Positions 10,931-22,321 of a stretch of 64,000 nt of DNA are shown piece by piece; position 1 is the first letter of the stretch; the number at the start of each line of letters is the position of its first letter. Made by a program: the position numbers and the translations under genes. The stretch is from Meghimatium bilineatum (Eukaryota > Mollusca > Gastropoda > Stylommatophora > Philomycidae), in NCBI GenBank assembly GCA_034231615.1, contig CM067306.1:34244019-34308018 (forward strand), in the 5' to 3' direction. The notes under the pieces are model-generated. The model did not search any database. It saw only the letters and a program-made list of their open reading frames with translations, and was not told where the DNA came from.

Positions 10931-12383
10931 GAAGGGATGAAACCTATGGAAATTCATTGACGAAATAAGGAAGAGTATGGTGATGCATGTTTGTCAATCC
11001 AATAAGTGTATTAGTAGAGAAGTTTAAAATCAGTGCAAGGCATGAATCAGTCATGAAAGTCACTCATAAAACTTACACATTTTTACTGCACTGAACACAA
11101 CATTTGTAAGCAAGAATTTTTCAGAAAATGACATCAGTATCAATATTGAAGTTTTTCAAAGACATTTTCCATTAGTTTTTGTTTTGATGCATTTTCTCTC
11201 ATTATTAGTGTCTAGAGCCCTTATTACACACGAGTTTGCTTGGAATAATATCATTAGGTTGGGGTCTGAGCAAATCCTCTAGAAACATGCAGACACTTGA
11301 CATCTTTTCTCTCAGGAGGTACCAGTGCTGTACTATCTTGCCACTCAAGTCTAGATTCATAGTTAAGCTGGAATTTGTTTCATCCACATTGGCTCCTATG
11401 TTAGTCCAGCTCCGGAAATTTGAATAAATGCAAATCTCAATCTGGTAGAAAGTTAAGAAGTCTGTTAGTGACTGATACTGTACTGTAAAGTTTAAAGTAA
11501 AGCGGTCAGATTTGAACATGAACACATCAGCGCATGTCTGCAAGCGTAGGTACCTAGGACTAGGTCTACTTGCCAACTGAATGAACTTCATGGTCCTCAC
11601 TTTTTATTGATATCGCTTTCCCTCTTTACTTAAAAAAAACCAAAAAACACTGAAAATCCATGTTTTGTAACAAATCACATCGCAAATAAATAATCATAAT
11701 AATTAATGTTTACCTCGACTTTCTATTAACTATTTTAAAACGTTAGCTCCCTACTTCCTAAAGTATAATTAGCTCACTTCCTACAAATATGACGAAAGTT
11801 GCAGAGAACACACTACACACTACATTATTTTTTTTTTACAGAGTGCAGTAGTAACAAATAACAGTAACACGCACAGTTCATTTCACTATGACTACTTACT
11901 TAGTACTTACTTTACTACTACTACTACTACAACAACACTACCATCAGAACTATTGTCTGTTAAATTGTTTTGTTTCGCTTTCCTTAACCTGTGAAACGCG
12001 AACAGCACATGAATAGCTTGTCTTAGCTACCATCAAGATGACAATAATAAAATAAAAATCCCAGCTGTTGTCATAATGAATGATCGAGAAAAGAAATACA
12101 TTTGTTGACAAACAAGTCAACAGATGTCAAATATCGTCTGTCCTATAACTGTATATCGGCACGGCATCCGTATCGGTGTGGAATGTCTATCTGAAAATAG
12201 TAAACGAGTCAATCTTGGAGGAGGGAGGAAATTCGAAATCTGTTTTGTTTGTTTGCTATTCTATCTATTGTCATTTCCACTTGTGCCATTAAGCATCATG
12301 GGGGAAATTGGAGGTGTCTGCCTATGACCATTTTGATCGCATTGGAATTAGCCATTGTCAGCCTGTGTCTCTACCCATTAACT
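10931..12383. other. Flank around the tentative first exon
   Basis: Apart from the tentative exon 11228-11591 I see no gene here. The stretch 11600-12120 is AT-rich with a short (ACT)n run near 11915-11940. If the exon is real, this would be its upstream region. No promoter motif could be called. Confidence 0.3.
11228..11591 (-). CDS. Tentative first exon of the ankyrin-repeat gene
   Basis: An ATG at 11591 (context GGACCATG) opens about 121 codons, starting MKFIQLASRPSPRYL and including GKIVQHWYLLREKMSS and FLEDLLRPQPND. It is the longest minus-strand open stretch in this interval not explained by a transposon. A donor at GTGT|GTAATA would leave in phase 1 and match the 9364 acceptor. That donor is weak, and alternatives lie within a few bases. 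No homology was recognised. It may be an exon of another gene or a spurious frame. Confidence 0.28.
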
Positions 12384-12913
12384 ATTAACATTGTATTTAC
12401 CTCTTATTTGTCTGGTTACTGCGGCATTTTCCATTTTGTCGGATATCCTCCGATATTTTGGTTATTTATATTTGTCTTCTAGCAGCTATCTTTCATTGTT
12501 CTTCTTGCTGTTGTTTCTCATTTTCATTTTTTTAGATTTATTATTACATCATTCCATTTACCTCTCACTGCTTATCTCTGTTGATTACTATGCCAAAGCC
12601 GCGACAAAATGGCCACTTTGGCAATGGTTTTTGTAGGGAAACCATTGCCCAAGTCTTTGCATTGTTGTATTTTAATAGTTGTGTTGTGTTAATTGGTTTT
12701 TGTTTCTTGACAAAGGTCCCAATAGGACCGACACGTTGAAAATTGTATTTGTTCTTTGTTTTATTTTTATCTCTGATTTATTTATATTGATAGTTAGGCT
12801 ATATTCAGTAACCTTTATAATTAACTTCGTATTTACCTCTTATTTGTCTGGTTACTGTGGCACTTTCCATTTTGTCGGACATCCTCCGATATTTTGGTTA
12901 TTTATATTTGTCT
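12384..12913. repeat. Pair of 95-bp direct repeats, 436 bp apart
   Basis: 12384-12478 and 12820-12913 are near-identical (ATTTACCTCTTATTTGTCTG, TTTTGTCGGAYATCCTCCGA, TATTTTGGTTATTTATATTT). The interval between holds the hammerhead-like motif at 12706. This could be a remnant of a Penelope-type terminal repeat arrangement, but no coding piece remains. Confidence 0.65.
12706..12738 (+). ncRNA. Hammerhead-like / Penelope-end motif
   Basis: The plus strand reads CTTGACAAA, then GGTCC-CAAT-AGGACC as a stem, then GACACGTTG. It has the same layout as the Penelope 3' motif at 14388 but a mutated GAAAC box. It lies between two 95-bp direct repeats. Confidence 0.4.
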
Positions 12914-13089
12914 CTACCCATCTAGTTCTAACTGTTCTTAGTCTTTTTCCTTGTATCCCGATTTTCTGCTGGTGAAGACCTATGCCAGAAGGGCAAGTTG
13001 CGTTGATTCCATTCTTATGAGGTAGTCAAACCACCTAGTTTGTTGTCTTTCAATGTAGTCTTGACTTGAGATGGTCATTATTTATTTTC

Positions 13090-13535
13090 TGATATCTTCA
13101 TTTCTCCGTAGGTCACTTCTGGTGACATTTATACTAAAGCTTTCTTCAAACATCTCATTTCACACACTCACTGTGATCTATGAAGTGCCTGAGAACAGCG
13201 CTGGGGGTAACAAAAAGAGATAGAATAAACAATGGCATCATAAGAAATCTTAAGAAAACAATATCGGGCATGAATACATAGACACACAGAAGATCAAATG
13301 GTTTGGCCACCTAATCAGAATGGAACCAGATCGCATCCATCGACAGCCTTCAATAAAGGATAATCTGAAAAGAGAAACAGGGAAAGACCCAGACGAAGAT
13401 GGATAGATGACATCAGAGAGATACTAGAACACCAAGGCTGCACTATCGCAGCAGCATCATAGTTAGCGAAAGAAAGAAGATTTAAGCTCTCCATGACGCC
13501 TAATGGCACACATGGATAAGACAAGATAAGACTGG
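13090..13535 (+). mobile_element. LINE 3' end with (AAGAT)n-like tail
   Basis: Coding remnants on the plus strand: FGHLIRMEPDRI, RPRRRWIDDIREIL and HQGCTIAAAS. It ends GATAAGACAAGATAAGAC. Confidence 0.65.
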
Positions 13536-13894
13536 TTTTTTCGCTAGTATCTGTGTCAATGGACATGTTTGTTATTCAAACCATGAAACCTCTTTATGTC
13601 CAGACACACAAGTACAACCCAAGATTGAAGTTTACTTTGATTAGGCTATATCAAAGCGTGTTGCCGGTGTGGTAATCGGGGTCTCGACTTCTAGTTCAGG
13701 GTGCAAATAATATGACCACTGTCTTCTTTCCAGCCAGGTCGTAGGAGGCAATTAAGAGTAGGGAGATGAAGAGTTGGCAACCTGTAGGCCTACTTGTGAA
13801 CAAAAATTCATTATTGTCATACCTTGCCTCGATTTGTTTACTTTAAAAAAATAAAATAATCCCCATGGATAACGAAAGGTGTGGGCCATTAGAT

Positions 13895-14215
13895 ATTATA
13901 TAGGCACCTATTGGTCGTTTTGTGACATACTCCTAGGTGATGGGGGAATGCTAGATGTGTCATCACTGCGGATAGGTCTACAAATCTGGAAGAAGAATGA
14001 TGAGTTAGTTGGCACAGATGTGTGTGCTATACTTCTGCATGACTTGGTAATCCAAGGATATTAGCGCACTGGAATTCCTTCCTTCAAGAACTAAAAATGC
14101 ATCCATAACCCCGCCCCCCCCCCCCCCATTTTTTAAACACATCTATGCTTTTGATACCTAGGTCTCATCTCAGTTACACAACGAAAAAGAACCTGTGCTT
14201 TTGCCAGAAATTATA
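13895..14215 (-). mobile_element. Interspersed repeat R, second copy
   Basis: Inverted relative of 2710-3035, with the homopolymer present as a C run at about 14105-14127. It suggests the poly-G is part of the element rather than a random expansion. Confidence 0.65.
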
Positions 14216-14387
14216 ATATGACAATCATTACAAGGTAACTGCGTGAAACGTAACAACAATTACGTAAAACACAGGTTTATATATCGTTTCAATGGGACAC
14301 GACAGACTATAGCTAAAACTAGTAGGTAATGATGGGCAATGATGAGCACACAAGAAATCATAAAAATTACATTACACAAATCACATT

Positions 14388-14416
14388 CAACGTTTCAACC
14401 AAAAGGTCTTTATCAA
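14388..14416 (-). ncRNA. Hammerhead-like core motif at the Penelope 3' end
   Basis: The minus strand reads TTGATAAAGACC, a TTTT loop, then GGTTGAAACGTTG. The pattern is (C/U)UGA-x-(G/A)A, a short stem closed by GACC/GGTT, then GAAAC, resembling the hammerhead ribozyme core found in Penelope elements. Two core positions differ from the consensus CUGANGA, so activity is doubtful. Confidence 0.5.
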
Positions 14417-16695
14417 GACACAAACAAAACATCAAAAGACGATGAATGGAAAAATTATCACAACATCCAACGGAAATATGGAAATGATATGCCGGAAGGT
14501 TAGAAGGTACATAAAAAACGTAAATATATGTGGAAACGAAACGAACAAAAAGATGAGTAAATGACGGAACAAAAAGAATAAAGACAAAGACCACACCAAC
14601 CCAGTACTAGACATAAGAGTGGTCGGAATTGAGTCCAAAAGGCTTGAGTGTACCCAATTCAAAAATGAGACGATTTTCTAGAGCATACCTAGATCTATCA
14701 TCAGTGGTGCAAGATCTGATAATGGGGACCTGAATATCCAATGCACCATGATGACCATCGCCGTTAAAGTGTGTGGAAACAGGAATGGGTGTTCAGTGCT
14801 TGATGGCATGAAGATGGTTACAAAAGTGATCGCTCAATCGTAGGCCGGTTTCCCCGATGTACTGTTTGCCACAGCGTTTACATATGATCACGTAAATTAC
14901 ATTACGGGATTCACATGTAAAGGCCTCATCGATGGAGAAAGCGGCCTTGGGAAATGAAATGGAGCGCATCTGAACTACATAAGGACATGCATAGCAACGG
15001 ATATGTGAGCAACGAACAGTGCTAAAATGGTCAGGAACAGAAGACTTAAGGTGGCTATGAACCAAGATGTCTTTCAGATTTCTATCACGACTATAAACCA
15101 CCAGAGGTAAGTCATGGAAAGCGTCACGGGTGTCAGGATCAGACTGGAGAAGAGAATAATGTTTGAGCATGATGCGTCGAAAAGAAGAGTTATGGAGATG
15201 AACGGTAAGAACAAGTTTAACCCTATCAGATGCGAGGAAGAACCCCGAGAGTTAGTTAAGGTATCGAGGCGAGACAAATGGCGCAAACGGAGCCAAGCGG
15301 TTGAAAGAATGATGTCAGGGAACGATCGTCTACGGAAAAACTCAATCATCTCAGAGGACTTGTCGAGAAAATCGTCGTAATCGCTACATAAGCGACGCAG
15401 GCGAAGAAGCTGGGAGTACGGTAGAGAGTTGCGACAAGCAGGAGAATGAGAAGAAGTGTAGAGCAGAAAGCCATGCGCATCAGTAGGTTTATAGTAAACG
15501 GATGTGCTACGGTAAGGGGGATGAATGATGACAATGATGTCAAGGAAGTTGACAAAAGTAGTGGAGATATTAGATGTAAATTGAATAGCAGGGTTGAAAC
15601 TGCCGATGAAGTTGATGAAACGAGACAATTCCACTTCGGACATGTCGATGATACCTATCCCATCGTCAATGTATCTATGGAAAAGAGATGGGAACGGGCC
15701 ATCATAGTTAGACAAAACTAAATGTTAAAGATGTCCCATGAAGAGACACGCATAGCTAGGTCCCATTTTGGTTCCCATGGCAACGCCACTAATAGAAAAA
15801 ATGCCCATCAAATTCAAAATAGTTGAGCGTAAGCACCAGTTCAGCAAGGCGGATAAGAGTAGAAGTGGAAACAGAGGGGTGGGGACTCTTGTCAAGAAAG
15901 AACTGTAGAGCCCTTAGACTATCTGCATGGGGTATAGAAGTGTACAAAGAACAGACATCATGCAAGAACAGACGATATGTACGGTCAGAAGACAACTGGA
16001 CCGAAGAAAAAATGGTTAGGGCATGCTTAGTGTCTCTCAAGAATGAAGGCAGTTGTTCGACTAACGGCTGAAAAATGCTGTCAAGAAAGTCGGAGATGCG
16101 CTCAGTGGGACAAGAGCAAGCACATACAATAGATCTACCCGGATTCGATGCCTTATGGATTTTAGGCAGTATATAGAAAACAGGTTTGCCTAAACAGTTT
16201 TGATCGATGCAAAGAGACTTGGCAGTGGTAGGAAGGTCGTTGTTAAGGATAAGGGTTTTCACAGTATTGTTAACAACCTTCTGGTTAGTTACAGTAGAAT
16301 CAGATGTGCGTGCAGTGTAGAAAGAAGGATTGGAGAGTTGTTGGTGGCCCTCCTGGAGGTAAAGGTCCTTACGCCAAACCACAACGGCCCCACCATTATC
16401 TGCTGGTTTGATGACAATATCATCACGGCGACGAAGATGTGCCAAGGCGCGAGATTCTTCAGGGGTGATGTTTGAGCGACGAATGCGATTGTGATGAAGT
16501 GTCATGGAGAGTATTCTTGATGTAAAGATCAAGAGCTTGAGATGCACCAGGCTTTGGAGTCCAATGATATTTATTCTGTTCATATCTAGAAAACAAATCG
16601 TCAGTACAAGATGAAACTTTGTCAAAGAAATGATAATGAAGCCGAAGACGACGATGGTAGCGGTGGATATCCTGAAGAAGTGGCATCCCTGACAA
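14388..16695 (-). mobile_element. Penelope-like element (RT + GIY-YIG endonuclease), degenerate
   Basis: The minus-strand coding pieces line up as one Penelope-like retroelement. N-terminal: IVIKPADNGGAVVVWRK and KPVFYILPKIHK, typical of this RT clade. RT motif A reads LHDVCSLYTSIPHADSL and the catalytic motif reads HRYIDDGIG. C-terminal: CSHIRCYACPY, then VIYVIICKRCGKQYIGETG, a GIY-YIG nuclease. The RT/GIY-YIG combination defines the EN-positive Penelope class. Downstream at 14388-14416 is a hammerhead-like core typical of Penelope ends. The reading frame is broken in about two or three places, so it is inactive. Confidence 0.88.
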
Positions 16696-16830
16696 TGTAG
16701 TACTATGATGGATACAAACTCAATGTGGCATACCTGGCAATGTACTATGATGGATACACTCATTGTGGCATCTCTGACAATGTAGTACTATAATGGATAC
16801 AAACTCACTGTGGCATCCCAGACAATGAAA
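16683..16830. repeat. Tandem repeat, about 55-bp unit, x3
   Basis: Units contain ACTATGATGGATACAAACTC and GTGGCATCCCTGACAATG-type segments. A two-unit copy in inverted orientation lies at 21263-21345. The array flanks the Penelope element. Confidence 0.65.
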
Positions 16831-16999
16831 AAGCATATGAATCGGCAAAAGTGGGAGGTAACCTCCCTCAGTCAATACAATTCAAAGTGTCTGGGATGTA
16901 AAAGCCGTGTGAAAACATCTGACTGAAGAGGAGAGAACTAAACAGAAACTTATAGACCTGAGAATGACAACATCTTGAAGGAAATTTAGACTTCGTCTT

Positions 17000-17440
17000 C
17001 TTCTCTTGTTTACCTGGAATGTGCTTATATCTGAAGTTTTGTTTCTTCTATAAACTTTACTGTGATTTGTAACTCAAACAGATGTCTGCTGAGTTTTCTC
17101 TTCCACTTTTGCGTTTTTTGGGCCAGTGGATTTGCATCAGCATTTCATATTATGGGCATTCCTGAAGAGTATGCTCTGTTGTCGGTGGTGCATGTGAACA
17201 TGGCTGTGTTGTCAATCTTGATCTTTGTACAAATATGACCGTGGGGTCGGTTGTGTCCTGTTCTGAGACGCAGAATGAATATTTAGACTGAGATTGGGGA
17301 ACTGCCATCTAAAGGCACACTTACACGGAATCAGATGTGGGCTGTGACAACAAAGACACCAGAGCAAATATGTACACACTGTGGGATTGTTCCAACTTCG
17401 CTGTTCACAGAATAACAACTGGGTCCACTTTATCTCTACG
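17000..17440 (-). mobile_element. LINE family K C-terminal fragment
   Basis: The minus strand reads RTGHNR... and a CTCTTDN-like tail, matching the C-terminus at 58823-59150 (LLRLRTGHNRFRSHLYTKF). Degenerate. Confidence 0.5.
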
Positions 17441-17609
17441 AATGTTACAGGAAACCTATATTGCCTAAAATAAACATAATTACCAAAAAGATAGAAGATT
17501 CAACAATCAGGTATGGACCACAGTAACACAAATGCAAATTAATAGTCTATTGTCTGTCTCCAGGTGAACGATGGTTGATCATATTCACACTTGCCATTAA
17601 GTAATTTAG

Positions 17610-18910
17610 TTCCATGATGGTATGACAGCATGTGTGCAAGATGACGGAGCACACTCAAACCCCTTTCCAGTGACCAACGGCGTCAAACAGGGTTGCGTCC
17701 TGGCTCCAACGCTCTCAGCATGGTGTTCTCTGCCATGTTAAATGATTCCTTCCGGAATAACAGTGCAGGAATTTGTTTTCGCTATCGAGCTGATGGAGGA
17801 CTATTCAATCTTAGTATATTGAAGGCCAAGACCAAAACTAAGACGGACATTGTTCGCCGACGATTGTGCATTAAATGCTTCCAGTCTGAAAGACATGCAA
17901 GACAGTATGAACCTCTTTACTTTGGCCTGTGATGCGTTCGGTCTCACCATCAGCACCGCGAAGACTTTAGTAATGTATCAACCAGCGCCAGGTGTCCCCT
18001 ACATAGAGCCAGTGATCACAGCAAAGGGACACAAACTTAATACTGCCAATAAGTTTGTATATCTCGGCAGCACACTATCACAAACTGCGACAATTGATGA
18101 TGACGTTGCCCTGCGTATTGCTCGTGCCAGTGCAGCATTCGGGAGCCTTCGTGCCAACGTCTGGATCAGGCGTAGTTTCAGTCTGACAACTAAGTTGGAC
18201 GTGTACCGCGCAGTGGTTCTACCAACACTGCTTTATGCTGCGTCATCCTCGACTGTCTATGCGAGACACGTTCGACAGCTTAACTCTTTTCATCTTCGGT
18301 GCCTACGAAACCTCATGGGAGTACGTTGGCAGGATCGTGTACAAGATATGAAAATTCTTCGGAAGTCCCGTATGCAAAGCATCCATGCAATGCTGACTAG
18401 GTCCCAACTCCGCTGGACTGGCCACATCGTCCGTATGCCAGACAAGCGCCTTCTAAAGAGATTATTCTATTAGAATTAACCAAAGAGATTAGTCTCTAAG
18501 GATCACATAAAATGCTCTCTCAAGAACTGCAGCATGGATCCTAGCTCCTGGGAGACTACAGCACTTGATCGCTCAGCCTGGCACACTCAGATCACTGCTG
18601 GCATCACGAAATTTGAAAAAAGAAAGAACACTGCGGACAATCCACAAGCCGCAAGAAGCCGAAGGACAAATCCGTAAATTCTCCTACCCAAACCTTCAGC
18701 ACTCCTGCACGGAAAGTTCTATTGCAATAGTACTGCAATAGAACTTTCCGTGCACGAATCGGACATCTACGAACTCACAAACTAAACTAAATTAGTTAAT
18801 TACCAATTTTAATTATTATATATGTATATATATTTTTTTGTTCCATCGCATTTAATGTTTATTTCATGCCATACTCATCTTCGCTTGCGAAGTAGGAACA
18901 CCATCAGCAT
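17610..18910 (+). mobile_element. LINE reverse transcriptase, C-terminal half
   Basis: The plus strand gives FHDGMTACVQDDGAHSNPF, NGVKQGCVLAPTLS, the RT catalytic box LFADDCAL, KFVYLGSTLSQ, RAVVLPTLLYA and HIVRMPDKRLLK. It spans RT palm motifs through the connection region. A frame disruption separates the NGVKQG motif from FADD. A 21-bp perfect inverted repeat (18706-18754) breaks the region where a cysteine finger would be expected. Confidence 0.8.
18706..18754. repeat. Perfect 21-bp inverted repeat, 7-nt loop
   Basis: The arms TGCACGGAAAGTTCTATTGC(A) at 18706-18726 and 18734-18754 are exact reverse complements with a 7-nt spacer ATAGTAC. It lies in the 3' region of a LINE. Confidence 0.9.
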
Positions 18911-19620
18911 CACATCAAGGGTGGGAGCTTCAGCTGTCGTTCCAAAAGTGCCACCAAAAATGCTTCAGAAGTGCCACCTTCGTTTTTATTGTTTTTATTG
19001 AGTCCATTTTTATTCAAGGATATCTTATTTTATCCACAAATTTTGTGGTCTACCTATGGCCGTGTCAGAATATTGTTTTGTTATATGCTCTTATTGGTAT
19101 TTGGTTTTGTTTCATTCTCATAACGTGACCAACCTGTTTTACTTGCTGTCTTTCGATATGCTCAATACATGATATTATACCAACACTTTTTCTAATTTCT
19201 TTATTTTCTTATTTTATCCAGTTTAGTCCCCATTGCAGCTTTTCTCCAGCTCTTCATTTCACATGTAATAATTTTCCTTCTGCTGTGAGGTTGTTAAAGA
19301 CCATGTTTGACACTAGTAGCAGAGTGTTTTTGTATAAAAATCCCAGTATTTGGTGGTTTTTTTCCCCAGTATAAAAATTGTAGATATTATCTGTCTTTTG
19401 ATTTTCATCTTGATATTTAGGTGAAATAATAGTGAATAACTAAATGTGTAACAAATATCTACCACTAATAAAAAGTTGATAAAAACAATAAAACAAGATT
19501 AAAAATAGTTGACATTTCAATGTAAGATTCTCTTCTTTTAAATGAATATACAATAAGAAAAAACACATACAAAAAAGTATTAATTTATAAACATCTTCTA
19601 AAACGAACATAAACAGTATC
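18910..19620. other. AT-rich spacer, no gene recognised
   Basis: No convincing coding sequence. A weak LINE-like antisense stretch (TATGCTCAATACATGATATT, CTTTTCTCCAGCTCTTCATT) may be present at about 19080-19300. Confidence 0.3.
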
Positions 19621-19628
19621 AATCAATA

Positions 19629-20570
19629 TCAATAAACCCACAACCCTTCAGGGTCGTAGGGGTACCACATTGGACACAGAGTCCTCCAGCGAATTCTATC
19701 CTCAGCGATGCGGATGAGTGTGGAAATATCTAGCCCTGTCCATTCCTTGATGTTGTCTGTCCATGTCTTTATTTGTCCTCCTCTGCTTCTTCCACCCTCG
19801 ACAGTTCCCTGCAGTATTGTTTTTGACAAGGAATCGTGCCTGCATACATGTCCGAACCATGCTAGTTTTCGTCATTTCACTATTGAAAGCAATGGCTCCT
19901 GGACACCTGCACACATCTCTACTTTATTTCTTACGTACACATTGGTCTTATGTTCCCTATAGGAAATTCGTAGAATTCTTCTGTAGCATTTATACTCGAA
20001 AGCCTGTAATCTTCTCTCCATGTCCACAGTGAGTGTCCAACTCTCACAACCATACAACACAACAGAAAGCACCAGCGACCTATACAATTTGATTTTCACT
20101 CCAACACTGATGCTGCTTTTCCAAATCACAGTTAGCCTTGACAAGGACGCTAAAGCCATCTCCAGCCTTATTTTTAGTTCTGCTTTGCATTTACCATCGC
20201 TGCATATACTGGATCCGAGGTATTTGAAGGTATTCACCTCTTCAAGCTTGTGTCCATTCATCATGATATTAGTGTGGTTTTCAGTGTCTCTGCTGTTTAC
20301 CAAGATTTTGCTCTTATCTGAATTGATTTCCATTCCGTACTTGCTGGTAACTTTTTCTAACTTTGATGTTAATTCTTGCAATGATTGTTCTGACCCAGCT
20401 ATAAGATCAATATCATCAGCGAAACGCAAGTTGCAAATAGGGCGACCTCCGATCAATATAGACGTGTTGTAGTCATGTAATGTCTCTTGTATGATGTGCT
20501 CTAAGTATATGTTAAAAAGTACTGGGGACATTATGCATCCCTGTCGAACTCCCACAGTTGTTTTGAAGAA
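19629..20570 (-). mobile_element. LINE reverse transcriptase, C-terminal part (family D)
   Basis: The minus strand encodes MGVRQGCIMSPVLFNIYLE, NLRFADDIDLIAGS, KSKILVNSRDTE, FKYLGSSICSDG, KIKLYRSLVLSVVLYGCE and [12 protein letters not shown]. After a shift come GGRSRGGQIKTWTDNIKEW and RIAEDRIRWRTLCP. This is an RTE/Jockey-superfamily-style RT from the GVRQG motif to the 3' end. The 3' end lies near 19625 with a TCAATATCAAT-type microsatellite tail. Remnant 3' ends of the same family lie at 21535, 23415, 33567, 43145 and 51935. Confidence 0.85.
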
Positions 20571-20766
20571 ACAGTATATTTAAAAATGAATCCATTATAC
20601 ACAGAATTTATATTTTTGTGGAAGATGTTTATAAATTAATATTTTTCCTGCATTTGAAACATCAACCGTTTTCATCATTACTCATTTGACTGTCATTGTT
20701 TTTATCATCTTTTTATTTAGTAGTGCTTGGTGTTTTAACATATATTTACTTATTCACTATTATTGC

Positions 20767-21103
20767 TGAAAACAAACTTCTATATTTGACCAATAAAAGC
20801 TTAAAACAAACTTCTATATTTGACCATTAAAAGCTTAAAACAAACTTCTATATTTGACCAATAAAAGTTTAAAACAAACTTCTATATTTGACCAATAAAA
20901 GCTTAAAACAAACTTCTATATTTGACCAATAAAAGTTTAAAACAAACTTCTATATTTGACCAATAAAATCTTAAAACAAACTTCTATATTTGACCAATAA
21001 AAGCTTAACAAAAACTTCTATATTTGACCAATAAAAGCTTAAAACAAACTTCAATATTTGACCAATAAAAGCTGAAAACAAACTTCTATATTTGACCAAT
21101 AAT
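20767..21103. repeat. Minisatellite, 34-bp unit, about 10 copies
   Basis: Units contain AAACAAACTTCTATATTTGA and CCAATAAAAGCTTA, and are very regular. Confidence 0.9.
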
Positions 21104-21262
21104 ACGAAAATTACGGAAGACTGCTTTAAACAAAATAATCATCAGTCAATGCTTGAAAAGACAACTACCACTATCTAAATCAACAGGGATGGGTCACTCA
21201 CTATACTACGCTTGAGAACATGACACACCAGACTGAACAAAAACATGCTTGGCATGCGAATA

Positions 21263-21345
21263 TGTGCCACATTGTCAGGGATGCCACAGTGATTTTGTAT
21301 CCATTGTAGTATAACATTGCCAGGGATGCCACTGTACAGTTGAGG
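21263..21345 (-). repeat. Two-unit copy of the 55-bp repeat of 16683
   Basis: It holds CAGGGATGCCACAGTGATTT and CCAGGGATGCCACTGTACAG, the reverse complement of the units beside the Penelope element. Confidence 0.55.
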
Positions 21346-21534
21346 AACTGAATAGACCTCTGCAGAAATGTCCCCAGTATGAACAATTGAGATAGATGTG
21401 CTGGTACAACCCTGCAAGCAAAGATATATGGAACCAAAGAAGGCTCCAGACAACAGTGGAGTTCATTCATATGACATTTATGACTAAACATCAAGTAGCA
21501 AACAAAAGAAAGATGTTTGGAAAGCAAATCCTAT

Positions 21535-21705
21535 AATCCCGTAACCCATCAGGGTTGTAGGGGTACCACATTGGATGCTTCAGTACACAGAGCCCTTCAG
21601 TGATTTCTGTCTTCAACAATGCGGATAAGAGGGAAAAAAAATCTTGTCTTGCCTAGTCCTTGTCTGTCCATCTTCTCAGTGTCTGATTATCCATTACAAT
21701 ATTTC
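21535..21705 (-). mobile_element. LINE 3' end (family D)
   Basis: Antisense blocks GTAACCCATCAGGGTTGTAG, GGGTACCACATTGGATGC and CAATGCGGATAAGAG match the 3' end at 19629. Confidence 0.65.
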
Positions 21706-21879
21706 AGTGGGAGAAAGGTTTAGACGGTGGTGCACATCTCCACTTCACTAATCCATACAATGTGATTACATAAATGTGCTTTCTCTTGCGCTCTTCATTA
21801 CACTGTAATGATGTTGACATTACAACTCATTTTGAACTTCACACTGAACGATTCAATGACAGTTAACTAGATTGTCATG

Positions 21880-22085
21880 TGACGTATTCCTTCCAGAACG
21901 TTGTCTTCCCAATGAACTCTCTGAACCTCACTCTGTCTTGCATTTTCTAGCGATGTATTCATGTTATCTTTAATGTCGTCAGTCCATCGTCTTCTTGGTC
22001 TGCCCCCTTCTCCTCTTCCCAGGTACTCTTCCATCCATTATTTATCTTTCTAAACAGTTATGTCTCTTTATATGACCAAACAGGC
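21880..22085 (-). mobile_element. LINE 3' end, another family
   Basis: Antisense of a typical C-terminal R-RG segment: GTCAGTCCATCGTCTTCTTG, GTCTGCCCCCTTCTCCTCTT, then TATGACCAAACAGGCG. Confidence 0.5.
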
Positions 22086-22321
22086 GTAGTTTTCTTTTAA
22101 CTAGATTATACAAAGCAAATACAGAAGAATGAAAGACAATTCATGATGTTATTGTTATAAACACTTTATTTCTATACATGAATCACAATAATAAAGAACT
22201 ATTGAGGTAATGTACACGGTTCATACAAATTATAATTTCATTTGTAAGTACATGACAAGAGAACCAGCTAGACACCAGGTTAAAATTTGTGCATGGCTCT
22301 GCTCACATACTTTCTATTTAT

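Noticed and set aside
12249-12975. Hydrophobic plus-strand frames resembling membrane proteins
   Set aside because: AT-rich, T-biased sequence gives F/L/I/V-rich peptides by composition. The repeated peptide comes from the 95-bp direct repeat.
20020-20472. 150-codon plus-strand frame
   Set aside because: Antisense shadow of the LINE reverse transcriptase at 19629-20570.
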